A DNA stretch of 64,000 nucleotides from Maricaulis parjimensis. GTDB taxonomy: Bacteria > Pseudomonadota > Alphaproteobacteria > Caulobacterales > Maricaulaceae. The translations under genes and the position numbers were made by a program. This document shows positions 24,285 to 32,705 of the stretch, piece after piece; positions within the stretch are counted from its first letter, which is position 1; every line of letters starts with the position of its first letter. The notes below the pieces were generated by a model. That model saw only the letters and a program-made list of their open reading frames with translations. It did not search any database and had not been told where the DNA came from. The DNA lies in NCBI RefSeq assembly GCF_016817355.1, contig NZ_JADOTT010000008.1:39787-103786 (forward strand), in the 5' to 3' direction.

Positions 24285-25118
24285 ATGACGATGAGCGTTC
24301 ACACCAATACCGGCGCAATGATTGCGCTGCAGAACCTGAACAAGACCAATGAAGAGATGCAGGGCGTCCAGAACCGCATCAATACGGGTCTCAAGATCGC
24401 GGGTGCCAAGGACAATGCCGCCATTTACGCGGTGGCCCAGGGCATGCGCTCGGACATTGGCGCTCTGGAAGCTGTCCAGACCGGCCTGAACCGCGCCACC
24501 ACGATTGGTGATGTCGCGCTGGCCGCCGGCGAAAGCATCTCGGACATGCTGATCCAGATGCGCGAGAAAGCCACGGCCGCCATGGACCCGTCGCTCGATA
24601 CCTTCTCTCGCCAGGCTTATGACGCCGACTTCAAGGCCCTGCTGGACCAGGTTGCCGGCATCCTGCAGAATGCCGAGTTCGACGGTGCGAACATCCTGGA
24701 CGGCTCCATTACGGGCGGTATCCAGTTCCTGGCCGATGCCGATGGCGTGCGCTCTGTCACGCTGAAGTCGCAGGACATGTCGATCGGTGGCGCCATCATT
24801 ACCCTGGCCGCGACCGCTTCGCTGAGCACGGTCACGCTGGCCACGGCAGCTGTTGCCGCGGTGAAGACCAGCCTGGAGAACGTCAACCAGGCGCTGGCCA
24901 ATCTTGGCTCCGACGTGAAGAAGCTGGAAGCCCATGACAGTTTCGTCGGCAAGCTGATGGACAGCCTGAACAAGGGTGTCGGTGACCTCGTCGATGCCGA
25001 CCTGGCGGTTGAAAGTGCGATGCTGCAATCCTTGCAGGTGAAGCAGCAGCTGGGTGTCCAGGCGCTGTCGATCGCCAACTCGCAGCCGCAGACCATTCTG
25101 TCCCTGTTCCAGGGCTAA
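24285..25118 (+). CDS. flagellin 3
   Basis: A 277-residue flagellin, more distant from flagellins 1 and 2 than those are from each other. The N-terminus is 'MTMSVHTNTGAMIALQNLNK' and the C-terminus 'SLQVKQQLGVQALSIANSQP'. The central part (QDMSIGGAIITLAATASLST) differs in sequence but keeps the short domain size. GGGAGA upstream supports the ATG at 24285; an ATG two codons later is possible. It has the best sigma-54 promoter of the three. As a divergent paralogue it may occupy a different zone of the filament, such as the hook-proximal part. Confidence 0.96.
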   Translation: MTMSVHTNTGAMIALQNLNKTNEEMQGVQNRINTGLKIAGAKDNAAIYAVAQGMRSDIGALEAVQTGLNRATTIGDVALAAGESISDMLIQMREKATAAMDPSLDTFSRQAYDADFKALLDQVAGILQNAEFDGANILDGSITGGIQFLADADGVRSVTLKSQDMSIGGAIITLAATASLSTVTLATAAVAAVKTSLENVNQALANLGSDVKKLEAHDSFVGKLMDSLNKGVGDLVDADLAVESAMLQSLQVKQQLGVQALSIANSQPQTILSLFQG

Positions 25119-25175
25119 GGGTTTCGTTCCGGGTTTCTCCCGGACCCGGAACAAACGACCTCCACCACCACGGCG

Positions 25176-25205
25176 CGGCCCTCCGGATCATCCGGGGGGC
25201 CGTTT
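25176..25205 (+). terminator. terminator after flagellin 3
   Basis: 13-base complementary arms (25176-25188 with 25190-25202, one G-T pair) around a very tight centre, followed by TTT. In practice the innermost pairs must open to form the loop. Confidence 0.7.
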
Positions 25206-25253
25206 CCGTTGGTGCGACTCAATTCATGATTTCGGCGCTAGAGTGGGGTCACG

Positions 25254-26426
25254 ATGACACAGAGATTTCTCCCCTATGGGCGGCAGGCCCTGGACGAGCA
25301 GGACATCGAGGCTGTGGCCGAAGTTCTGCGCGGCGATTGGCTGACAACCGGGCCCACCGTCGATGCTTTCGAGACGGCGTTCGCGGCGGCCTGCGGGGCA
25401 GGGCATGCCATTGCCTGTTCCAACGGTACGACAGCGCTCCACCTCGCCCTGGCGGCCCTGGATGTAGGCCCTGGCGATGTCTGCATCGTGCCGGCCGTGA
25501 CCTTCATGGCGACGGCCAATGCAGCGCGCTATTGCGGTGCCGATGTGGTGTTTGCCGATGTTGATCCGGAGACGGGTCTGATGACGCCGGAAACCCTTGA
25601 TGTGGCGCTGCAGGTCGCGCGCCTGCGCGGGCCGGTCAAGGCTGTCCTGCCTGTGCACCTGGCCGGACAGTGCGAGGATGTGGCGGCCATGGCCAGCCTG
25701 GCTCATGCCGCCGGAGCCGTCCTGGTGGAGGATGCCTGCCATGCCGTGGGGACACGCCATGAGGGCGAACCGGTTGGCGCCTGCCGGCACGCGGTTTCCG
25801 CCTGTTTCTCCTTTCACCCGGTCAAGACGATTGCGGCCGGCGAGGGCGGGGCGATCACGACGAATGATGCGGACATGGCCGAGCGCCTGCGCCGTCTGCG
25901 CAGCCATGGGATCGAACGTGATCCGGACCGGATGCAGCGTCAGGAAGGTGAGCCCTGGTGGCATGAAATGGTCGAACTGGGCTGGAATTACCGGCTAAGC
26001 GATATCCAGGCCGCGCTGGCCCTGTCACAGCTCAAGCGGCTGGATCATTTTGCGGCCCGCCGGCAGGAGCTGGCCGGGCTGTATGATACGGCCTTCGAGG
26101 CGATGGCGCCCCGGGTCCAGCCCTTGGCGCGGACGCCGGATTGTGAGCCCTGCCTGCACCTTTATCCGGTGCGGATCGATTTTGACGCAGCGGGCAAGGA
26201 CCGGACCGAGGTGATGGAGGCCCTGCGTGCGCAGGGCATTGGCAGCCAGGTTCACTACATCCCTGTGCCGGATCAGCCCTATTATCTGGACCTCTATGGC
26301 CGTCAGGAGCTCCCGGGGGCGCAGCGCTATTACGCGCGTACCCTGTCCTTGCCGCTGTTCGTGGGCATGGAGGATGGCGATCCCCTGAGGGTAGCGGACG
26401 CTTTGAAGGCCGCTCTGGGCGGCTAG
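25254..26426 (+). CDS. pseC: PseC-like UDP-sugar aminotransferase
   Basis: A 390-residue PLP-dependent aminotransferase of the DegT family, expected to add the 4-amino group after PseB. Motifs are 'LPYGRQALDEQDIEAV', 'IACSNGTTALHLALAALDVG', 'VLVEDACHAVG', and the PLP lysine near residue 191 in 'SFHPVKTIAAGEGGAITTND'. 'WNYRLSDIQAALALSQL' and 'QVHYIPVPDQPYY' complete the PseC-type pattern. It lies behind flagellin 3 and converges with pseB, so two consecutive pathway enzymes are encoded tail to tail with a four-base CTAG overlap. Confidence 0.93.
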   Translation: MTQRFLPYGRQALDEQDIEAVAEVLRGDWLTTGPTVDAFETAFAAACGAGHAIACSNGTTALHLALAALDVGPGDVCIVPAVTFMATANAARYCGADVVFADVDPETGLMTPETLDVALQVARLRGPVKAVLPVHLAGQCEDVAAMASLAHAAGAVLVEDACHAVGTRHEGEPVGACRHAVSACFSFHPVKTIAAGEGGAITTNDADMAERLRRLRSHGIERDPDRMQRQEGEPWWHEMVELGWNYRLSDIQAALALSQLKRLDHFAARRQELAGLYDTAFEAMAPRVQPLARTPDCEPCLHLYPVRIDFDAAGKDRTEVMEALRAQGIGSQVHYIPVPDQPYYLDLYGRQELPGAQRYYARTLSLPLFVGMEDGDPLRVADALKAALGG

Positions 26427-27496
26427 GCTGCGGCGGCTTCGCCGATCAGGGCGCGCAGGGCCTTGCCGTCGAGCTGTTCCGGATTGGTGTTGGAGGCGTA
26501 CTGGAAACCGTCAGGCACCAGCTTGCCGCCGGTGGCCAGATAGCGCGCCATGATCTTGGCCGAGTGGGCCGGCAGGATGGCATAGCGGTCGGCCAGTTCC
26601 ACCGTGGTGCGGCTGTCGTCCTCGGGGACCATGATTTCGTGCAGTTTCTCGCCCGGGCGGATGCCGACAATCTTGTGCGGCAGGTGCGGGGCCATGGTGC
26701 GGGCCAGTTCGGCCGTGGACATGGAGGGAATCTTCGGCACGAAGATCTCACCGCCGCGCGCCATGGCGAGGCTGGAGAGGACGAAATTGACGCCCTGGTC
26801 GAGCGTGATCCAGAAGCGTGTCATGCGCGGATCGGTGATCGGCAGCTCCTTGGCACCATCATCGATCAGCTTGCGGAAATAGGGGATGACCGAGCCGCGT
26901 GAGCCCACGACATTGCCATAGCGCACGACGGAGAAAACCGGCCCGCCTTCACCGCCCATATGCTGGGCCGCGGTGAATATTTTATCCGCCGCCAGTTTGG
27001 ACGCGCCGTAGAGATTGATCGGGTTGGCGGCCTTGTCCGTGGACAGGGCGCAGACATGGCTGACCCCGCGCTTGATCGCCGCGCGGACCACATTCTCGGC
27101 ACCCATGACATTGGTCTTGATGCATTCAAACGGGTTGTATTCGGCGATCGGAACATGCTTCAGCGCGGCCGCGTGGATCACCACATCGACATCGCGCATG
27201 GCCTGGTCGAGCCGGGCCTCGTCGCGCACATCGCCAATGAAATAGCGCAGGAAAGGATAATCGCTCGGCGAAAAATCCTGAGCCATTTCATACTGTTTCA
27301 GCTCATCACGCGAGAAGATGATGAGTTTCTTCGGCTTGAATTCCCGGCAAATCGTTTCGGTGAATTTGTGGCCGAAGGATCCGGTGCCGCCCGTCACGAG
27401 GATGGTCTTGCCGTCGAGCGGCATGCGCGGCTCGAGAAAATCACGGCTCGGGATCATGTCCTCGAAGGGGTTGTCGGGCGATGTCTTGTCGGACAT
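26423..27496 (-). CDS. pseB: PseB-like UDP-GlcNAc 4,6-dehydratase (inverting)
   Basis: A 357-residue short-chain dehydrogenase that starts the pseudaminic-type pathway from UDP-GlcNAc. The NAD(P) loop is 'ILVTGGTGSFGHKFTETI' near residue 31. The catalytic block 'STDKAANPINLYGASKLAAD' contains the Asp-Lys pair and the YxxxK motif of the FlaA1/PseB class. 'VRYGNVVGSRGSVIPYF' and 'RMTRFWITLDQGVNFV' are typical of this group. It is transcribed toward pseC and away from the FlaEY-like gene. Confidence 0.94.
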   Translation of the reverse strand: MSDKTSPDNPFEDMIPSRDFLEPRMPLDGKTILVTGGTGSFGHKFTETICREFKPKKLIIFSRDELKQYEMAQDFSPSDYPFLRYFIGDVRDEARLDQAMRDVDVVIHAAALKHVPIAEYNPFECIKTNVMGAENVVRAAIKRGVSHVCALSTDKAANPINLYGASKLAADKIFTAAQHMGGEGGPVFSVVRYGNVVGSRGSVIPYFRKLIDDGAKELPITDPRMTRFWITLDQGVNFVLSSLAMARGGEIFVPKIPSMSTAELARTMAPHLPHKIVGIRPGEKLHEIMVPEDDSRTTVELADRYAILPAHSAKIMARYLATGGKLVPDGFQYASNTNPEQLDGKALRALIGEAAAA

Positions 27497-27545
27497 GCGG
27501 GGGCCTCACGAATCGTCGTCTTTGTCCGACGCTGCGCTGCCGGGG

Positions 27546-27560
27546 TTAACGGCGCGTTAG
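27546..27560. promoter_or_regulatory. near-match CtrA box between pseB and the FlaEY-like gene
   Basis: TTAA-CGGCGCG-TTAG is one mismatch from TTAA-N7-TTAA. It sits 50 bases upstream of pseB and 166 upstream of the FlaEY-like gene, so pseB is the more likely target. It could be chance. Confidence 0.3.
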
Positions 27561-27725
27561 GGGCAGGCCGGCCGGCCACTCTAGCAGAGTGTCGTGGCAA
27601 GCGCACTTCGCGCCGGTCCGGGGCCGCGAAAACGCCTTGTATGACCGGCTATTTACCGTCTTTCGCAACACTTTGTTTGCAGATCGGGTCCAGACTGGGC
27701 ACCGAGTACGAAAAGGTGTCCGATC

Positions 27726-30479
27726 GTGACGATCATCGGTATCAATCAGGGACTGCTGACCAGCTGGTATGGCGCGCGCATCACAAGCGCGACCATTGGC
27801 TCGTCCTCCTTTGCGCAGGCGTCAGCCAGCTCGCGCAAGACCGAAGATGTCGCGGCTCCCTGGGAGATCGGCTCCAGCCAGCTCCAGACGCTGGAGGAAA
27901 TGCGCCGCCGCGTTCTGGGCACTGGCGATTTCTTCCTCAATCCGGATCGCGAATTTTCCGACATCAATGCGCCGGCGGATCACAAGAAGCTCTTCTCCCT
28001 GCACCAGGGTCTCAAGCGCTTGGCCGCGCTGGCGGACGAGGCGCGGGAAAAGGGCACGAATGATGTCCGCCGCGACTTCCTGGAAAAGGCCTTCGTGAAG
28101 GGCCTCAGCCAGATGAGCGAATTCTTTGATGATCTGGACCTGGAAGAACTGACCCTGCTGAAGGGTGAGGAATTGAAGAAGATGGAGAGCGAGGTCGCGA
28201 TCTCGCGCGGGCTCTCCCAATTCAAGACGGGTACGATCCATACGGGCGATTTCGATGCCGAGGTCGCCAGCCTGACCGGGGATGTCCAATTCACGATCTC
28301 GGTGAAGAAGAGCGGCGTGACCACGGACGTCCAGATCAATCTGGCGGATATGGGCGCGCAGACCCGCAATCTCGACAACATCACGGCCCACATCAATGCC
28401 GAGCTGGAAGCCAATGGCGTGATCACGCGCTTTGAGCGGACCAAGATCGGCGAAGAGAATGATGTCGGGGTCATTCCCGGCAATAATTTCGGCTTCCTGA
28501 TCAAGGGTGTTTCCACCGAGCAGATCAGTTTCTCTGCGCCAGCGGCTGAACCGGCGGTCTATTTCACCGGCACGTCGGGCATCAATGAGACCGCAGGCGG
28601 CCAGATCGTGAAACTGACCGATCTGGCGAGCGGCGATCCGGTGACCGGCTATTCCACGCGCTTCTCGGCTGATGCCACGGAAAGCGAAGTGGCGGTGCCC
28701 GGTGGTGAAGAGGGCGAGACCCGGATCAAGCTGGAAGACAATCCGCTGGAGATCAGCGACACGGCCGCGGCAGCCGATGGCGGTATCTATGTGGTCGGCA
28801 AGACGACGGCGTCGACGGATGGTCAGGTGCTCAAGGGTGAGCAGGACCTCGTCCTGGCCAAGTATGACAGCACGGGCAAGCGCGTCTGGAGCCGGGTGCT
28901 CGGCGCGGCCGAAACGGCGGAAGGTTCCAGCGTTACGGTTGATGCCGATGGCAATGTCATCGTGGCCGGCAAGGTGTCGGGCGGGCTGGGCGACAGTACG
29001 GATGTCGGCGGCACGGACAGTTTCGCTACCAAGTATAATTCAGCCGGCGTCGAGCAATGGACCCAGCGTTTCGGCGGGACGGGCGACGATAATGCGACGT
29101 CTGTCGCCGTGGCCGATGACGGCACGGTCTATGTCGCAGGCAAGGCGGCCACGGCCTTTGGCGGCGAAGCCCATGCCGGTGGTCTGAGCGATGGCTATGT
29201 CCGCGCGATCGGGTCTGACGGTACGACATTGTGGACCCGCCGGGTCGGCGATACGGGCGATGAAACCATTTCCGCGATCGCGATTGCCGATGACGGCAAT
29301 ATCCTAGTGGCCTCGAATGAGGGCGGCAGTGCGGTCCTGCGCAAATTCGATGCGGCGGACAATACGTCGGCCGCGATCTGGGAACAGAATCTCGGCGATC
29401 TGGACGATGGCAGTATTGGCGGGATCGCGGTTGAAGGCACGGATATCTATCTGACCGGCGCGGCCGGCAGTGCCTTTGCGCCGAGCGCTCCGGTTGGCGC
29501 GCACAATGGCGGGATCCGTGATGCCTTCCTGGTGAAATTCACTGATGGTGCCTCGGCGAGCGTCGACTACACGACCTTTGTCGGCTCGACCAATGATGAT
29601 GGCGCGGCCGCGATCGATATCCTCAATGGCAAGGTCTATATCGCTGGCAAGACGCTGGGCGACATCAATGGCGACACACTCAATGGCGAGCGCGATGCCT
29701 TCGCGGCGCAGATTGACGGTGCCACGGGTGCGCTGGACTGGAGCCACCAGATTTCCGGCCGCAATGGCCTGGCCGCGGCTTCGGGCATTGCCGTGGCAGC
29801 GTCGGATGATTCCGTGCTGGACGCGCTGGGCCTGCCGACGGGTACGGTGACCTATTCCGACAGCCGCGTGATCACGGACCGCAGCTCGGCCCGCGAGGAT
29901 GATTATTTCTACGTCTCCGTGAATGGCGGACGCCGCAAGAAGATCACGCTGGACGCGGATGACACGATCCGTTCGCTGACCTTCAAGATCAATGCGGCCC
30001 TGGTGCTGGACGGGACGGCCGATGTGCGCCGATCCTCCGAGGGCGACATGCTGCGGATCAAGGCCGCGGAAGGCTCCACGATCGAGCTGTTTGCCGGTGG
30101 GGAAGGGCGCGACCTGCTCAAATCCATGGGCATGCAGGCGGGCGCCATCGTCAATACCGGCTCGCTGCTGGACAAGGACGAGAAAACCTCCGACGCCCCG
30201 CCGCTGCACGCGCTGGACCTGCCGCCGACCATGACGATCGGTTCGTTCGAGGATGCCGAGAAGGCCTATGAATTCATCGAGACGGCGATGTCCAAACTGC
30301 AGCGGGCCTATCGCGACATCACGATGGATCCGGCCCTGAAAGCCCTGTTGGAAGGTCCGCAGGCGGGCAAGCGGGGCGGCACGGTTCCGGCCCATGTCTC
30401 GGCCCAGCTGGCCAATTACCAGGCGGGCCTGTCCCGGCTGGCGGGCGGTTCCGGCGTCAATGCGACGGCCTTCTTCTAG
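27726..30479 (+). CDS. flaEY: FlaEY-like flagellar regulatory protein with beta-propeller repeats
   Basis: A 917-residue protein started by GTG after AAAGG. Three parts can be seen. The N-terminal helical region has no classical signal peptide and is followed by a flagellin-hook-IN-like segment at about 184-240 ('VQFTISVKKSGVTTDVQINL', 'ITAHINAELEANG'). Then comes a central array (about 338-691) of SBBP-type propeller blades, with repeats such as 'DGNVIVAGKVSG', 'DGTVYVAGKAAT' and 'NGKVYIAGKTLG'. A second IN-like motif lies at about 720-800 ('FYVSVNGGRRKKITLDADDT', 'LTFKINAALVL'), before a helical C-terminus. I recall FlaEY of Caulobacter, encoded near flagellins, with this make-up. It may be a secreted filament-associated or checkpoint protein. 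Confidence 0.7.
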   Translation: MTIIGINQGLLTSWYGARITSATIGSSSFAQASASSRKTEDVAAPWEIGSSQLQTLEEMRRRVLGTGDFFLNPDREFSDINAPADHKKLFSLHQGLKRLAALADEAREKGTNDVRRDFLEKAFVKGLSQMSEFFDDLDLEELTLLKGEELKKMESEVAISRGLSQFKTGTIHTGDFDAEVASLTGDVQFTISVKKSGVTTDVQINLADMGAQTRNLDNITAHINAELEANGVITRFERTKIGEENDVGVIPGNNFGFLIKGVSTEQISFSAPAAEPAVYFTGTSGINETAGGQIVKLTDLASGDPVTGYSTRFSADATESEVAVPGGEEGETRIKLEDNPLEISDTAAAADGGIYVVGKTTASTDGQVLKGEQDLVLAKYDSTGKRVWSRVLGAAETAEGSSVTVDADGNVIVAGKVSGGLGDSTDVGGTDSFATKYNSAGVEQWTQRFGGTGDDNATSVAVADDGTVYVAGKAATAFGGEAHAGGLSDGYVRAIGSDGTTLWTRRVGDTGDETISAIAIADDGNILVASNEGGSAVLRKFDAADNTSAAIWEQNLGDLDDGSIGGIAVEGTDIYLTGAAGSAFAPSAPVGAHNGGIRDAFLVKFTDGASASVDYTTFVGSTNDDGAAAIDILNGKVYIAGKTLGDINGDTLNGERDAFAAQIDGATGALDWSHQISGRNGLAAASGIAVAASDDSVLDALGLPTGTVTYSDSRVITDRSSAREDDYFYVSVNGGRRKKITLDADDTIRSLTFKINAALVLDGTADVRRSSEGDMLRIKAAEGSTIELFAGGEGRDLLKSMGMQAGAIVNTGSLLDKDEKTSDAPPLHALDLPPTMTIGSFEDAEKAYEFIETAMSKLQRAYRDITMDPALKALLEGPQAGKRGGTVPAHVSAQLANYQAGLSRLAGGSGVNATAFF

Positions 30480-31129
30480 TCAGGCTTGGTGAAGGTGAGG
30501 GCAAGCAGGCGGGGCGGTGTCGTTTCGCTGACCTCCACGCCGGCCTCGATCGCTTCATTGATCCCGCTCAGGGCCAGTCCGGCTGCTTCCCCGGCCCGGA
30601 CATAATCCGACAAGGTGTGGTGATAGGCCTCCACCAGGCGGGTCTTTCCGTCCTGTTCGAAGCGGGCCTGGCTGCCCAGTGCCTGGCGGTCCGGGTGGAG
30701 CTCGCAGATGAAGAGCGTGCCGCCGGGGACCAGCACGCGGGCCGCTTGGGTGAAGACCGGCCCCATATCCTCGATATGCTCCAGGACGAGATTGCCGATG
30801 ACGAGATCGGCACAGGCATCCTGTGCCGGCCAGGGCGTGGTGACATCATGCTCGGCAAAGCGGACATGATCGGCCTGAAGCCGGGCACGGGCCTTGTCCA
30901 GCATGGCGGATGAGAGATCCAGCGCCAGCACCGTGCCGGCGCGTTCGGCGAGATAGGCGGTGTTCTTGCCGGTCCCGGCGCCGAATTCGATCACCCGGGC
31001 GCCATCGAGCGGCAGGTCCATGCTCTGCACGATCAGCGCGTCGAGATCGCGCGTGCGGTTTTCATTGCTGTCATAGATCTCCGCCCAGTCCTGATAGGCC
31101 TTGCGGGCAGGTATAGGCTCGTCGCTCAT
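30476..31129 (-). CDS. SAM-dependent methyltransferase (class I)
   Basis: A 217-residue methyltransferase. The ATG at 31129 follows GGGAG and begins 'MSDEPIPARKAYQDWAEIYD'; a longer upstream frame has no ribosome site and covers the hicA promoter region. Motif I is 'VIEFGAGTGKNTAYLAERAG', motif II 'VLALDLSSAMLDKARARL', and motif IV 'ADLVIGNLVLEHIEDM'. 'VLVPGGTLFICELHP' completes the fold. The UbiE/BioC-like layout suggests a small-molecule substrate, not identified. Its stop overlaps that of the FlaEY-like gene by four bases. Confidence 0.88.
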   Translation of the reverse strand: MSDEPIPARKAYQDWAEIYDSNENRTRDLDALIVQSMDLPLDGARVIEFGAGTGKNTAYLAERAGTVLALDLSSAMLDKARARLQADHVRFAEHDVTTPWPAQDACADLVIGNLVLEHIEDMGPVFTQAARVLVPGGTLFICELHPDRQALGSQARFEQDGKTRLVEAYHHTLSDYVRAGEAAGLALSGINEAIEAGVEVSETTPPRLLALTFTKPD

Positions 31130-31255
31130 CACGCACTCCCTGACCCTACGGTGTCCGGGTTCGTGCGCGGATGTAAAGGGTGGAAGGAAATAACCTCTAT
31201 GGTTGTGTATATGCTCGTGGAGGGTGTATTCTGAGCACGGATCAGGATGGCCAGC

Positions 31256-31438
31256 ATGACCATGAGCAGCCGGGAGATCATCCAGCGGCTCCGCAAAGAA
31301 GGCTGGGTCAAAGTCAATCAGAAGGGAACGCACACGCAATGGAAGCATCCGCTTCGTGCGGGGCGGGTGACTGTGCCCCACCCGAAGCGGGACCTGCCGG
31401 CCGGCACTTTGAAATCCATCTATCGCCAGGCTGGCTGA
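31256..31438 (+). CDS. hicA: HicA-type mRNA interferase toxin
   Basis: A 60-residue double-stranded-RNA-binding-fold toxin that cleaves mRNA when free of HicB. The sequence 'SSREIIQRLRKEGWVKVNQK' and 'GTHTQWKHPLRAGRVTVPHP' contains the catalytic-type His of the GTHTQW motif; 'RDLPAGTLKSIYRQAG' ends it. The start is uncertain among ATGs at 31247, 31256 and 31262. I chose 31256 for its spacing from AGGA. hicB follows after a 77-base gap that carries its own promoter-like signals. Confidence 0.9.
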   Translation: MTMSSREIIQRLRKEGWVKVNQKGTHTQWKHPLRAGRVTVPHPKRDLPAGTLKSIYRQAG

Positions 31439-31446
31439 GAGCAGGC

Positions 31447-31490
31447 TTGAGTCCCGGGTGGTTGTCTTGCTATACACACGGGGTGTGTAG
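31447..31490 (+). promoter_or_regulatory. candidate hicB promoter with an inverted repeat
   Basis: Between hicA and hicB there is TTGAGT (31447-31452), an 18-base spacer and TATACA (31471-31476). An inverted repeat ACACAC-GGG-GTGTGT (31474-31488) overlaps the -10. This fits an internal promoter that lets the antitoxin be made separately and be repressed by a DNA-binding HicB. Confidence 0.5.
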
Positions 31491-31515
31491 TTCGGCATTG
31501 GCGGGGAGTTCGGTC

Positions 31516-31917
31516 ATGTATGTCGCCCTGGTCCACAAGGACGCGGACAGTGATTTCGGTGTGATGTTTCCCGATCTGCCCGGTTGCGTGTCAGCGGGGC
31601 GGACGGTGGAAGAGGCGCTGGACGAAGCTCGCCTGGCTCTGGCTCTTCACTTGGAAGGATTTCGGCAGGATGGGGAGGCACCGCCGCCCGTTCGGTCGAT
31701 CGATGATTTGCTGCAGGATCCGGTGTTCCGGTCTGACCGGGCAGATGCTGTCTTGATGGCCTATGTCAGCCCGTCGATTGCGAGCGGAAAGATCACGCGG
31801 ATCAATCTGTCGGTTGATACCGGGCAATTGGCCCTGATCGACCAGGCCGCTTCGGCCGCAGGGATGAACCGGTCGGCCTTCATGGTGTCGGCGTCATTGT
31901 CGGCGTTGGCGGGGTGA
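31516..31917 (+). CDS. hicB: HicB-type antitoxin with C-terminal ribbon-helix-helix
   Basis: A 133-residue antitoxin. The N-terminal partial RNase-H fold reads 'MYVALVHKDADSDFGVMFPD' and 'LPGCVSAGRTVEEALDEARL', the HicB signature that docks on HicA. The C-terminal segment 'TRINLSVDTGQLALIDQAAS' plus 'GMNRSAFMVSAS' is a ribbon-helix-helix DNA-binding domain, so HicB should autorepress. The ATG at 31516 follows GGGGAG. It ends seven bases before the convergent flbY-like gene. Confidence 0.92.
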   Translation: MYVALVHKDADSDFGVMFPDLPGCVSAGRTVEEALDEARLALALHLEGFRQDGEAPPPVRSIDDLLQDPVFRSDRADAVLMAYVSPSIASGKITRINLSVDTGQLALIDQAASAAGMNRSAFMVSASLSALAG

Positions 31918-31924
31918 GCCGCGA

Positions 31925-32374
31925 TCAGGCCGTGCGGTTGACGGCGACGGCGAAGCCTTGCGGGGTGGCCTGGCGGGCGGTGGCGCCGGGGCCGTAGCCA
32001 GCGCCGGCCGAGCGCTGGCGGGCGGCTTCATCGGCGATGGCTTTCACCACGCCTTCGGTGACGACTTTCAGCGCATTCACGACATGGCCGTTTTCCGACA
32101 GGGCGGTGTGGAAGGCCTGGGTGGCCTCGCGCAGCATGGCTTTCATCGGGGCCGGGGCCGTGGCGAAACGGGTCGGGTCCTGCTTGGTGCGGGCGACCTC
32201 GGCCCGGTAGACATTGGCCAGCTGGGTCTTCTCGTCCTGCAGGCCGAGCGCGTCCTGGGGACGCTTGGCCTTGAACAGGCGGGTCTCTTCCTGCAGCAGC
32301 TCGGTGAGGCGCTGGGTGAGTTTGAGCAGGGCCTGGACGCGTTCGGTCGGGTTGGCAGCGTGAAGTTCACTCAT
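31925..32374 (-). CDS. flbY: FlbY-like (FlgN-type) flagellar protein
   Basis: A 149-residue helical protein, third gene of the flgI operon. The ATG at 32374 lies two bases after the cheL stop. Long helices 'RVQALLKLTQRLTELLQEET' and 'LGLQDEKTQLANVYRAEVAR' resemble FlgN-type export chaperones. In Caulobacter relatives the gene after flgI and cheL is called flbY, and this position is the main reason for the name. The C-terminus is Ala/Gly rich and probably disordered. It probably acts in export or assembly of late flagellar subunits. Confidence 0.7.
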   Translation of the reverse strand: MSELHAANPTERVQALLKLTQRLTELLQEETRLFKAKRPQDALGLQDEKTQLANVYRAEVARTKQDPTRFATAPAPMKAMLREATQAFHTALSENGHVVNALKVVTEGVVKAIADEAARQRSAGAGYGPGATARQATPQGFAVAVNRTA

Positions 32375-32376
32375 GA

Positions 32377-32703
32377 TCAAATCTCTCCGTCTTCCTGGTA
32401 GCGCAGGATTTCGCCGGTCAGGCGATCGGCCAGGCCCAGACCGCCGGAGCGGGCCATGACCTTGGCATATTCTTCGTGAAGCAGGCCGCGGAAGGCGCGC
32501 TCGCCCGGTCCGCCGCCAAAGGGATTGTCCTCGCCCACGCCGGTGAACATCTGTTCCAGCATCTGCGAGAGGAAGAAGCTCTCGAATTCCTCGGCGACCT
32601 CGCGGGCTTCCGCCTCGCTGCGCACACCGCTGATGTCCGGCGCGCCCTGGGTGCGGCCGGCAGCGGTGGCATTCGCCATTTGGAGTTCGAGGAAGCCGTC
32701 CAT
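32377..32703 (-). CDS. cheL: CheL/FlgJ-N-type rod-binding protein
   Basis: A 108-residue protein matching the rod-binding (N-terminal FlgJ) domain alone, without the muramidase part. The core 'REVAEEFESFFLSQMLEQMF' and 'FGGGPGERAFRGLLHEEYAK' followed by 'SGGLGLADRLTGEIL' is diagnostic. In alphaproteobacteria this gene is often annotated as the chemotactic signal-response protein CheL. It should cap or scaffold rod assembly in the periplasm. It starts two bases after flgI and ends two bases before the FlbY-like ATG. Confidence 0.88.
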   Translation of the reverse strand: MDGFLELQMANATAAGRTQGAPDISGVRSEAEAREVAEEFESFFLSQMLEQMFTGVGEDNPFGGGPGERAFRGLLHEEYAKVMARSGGLGLADRLTGEILRYQEDGEI

Positions 32704-32705
32704 GA

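Noticed and set aside
27661-27725. A sigma-54 promoter for the FlaEY-like gene (AACACTTTGTTTGC)
   Set aside because: The -24 GG is replaced by AA, so the essential GG-N10-GC core is lost.
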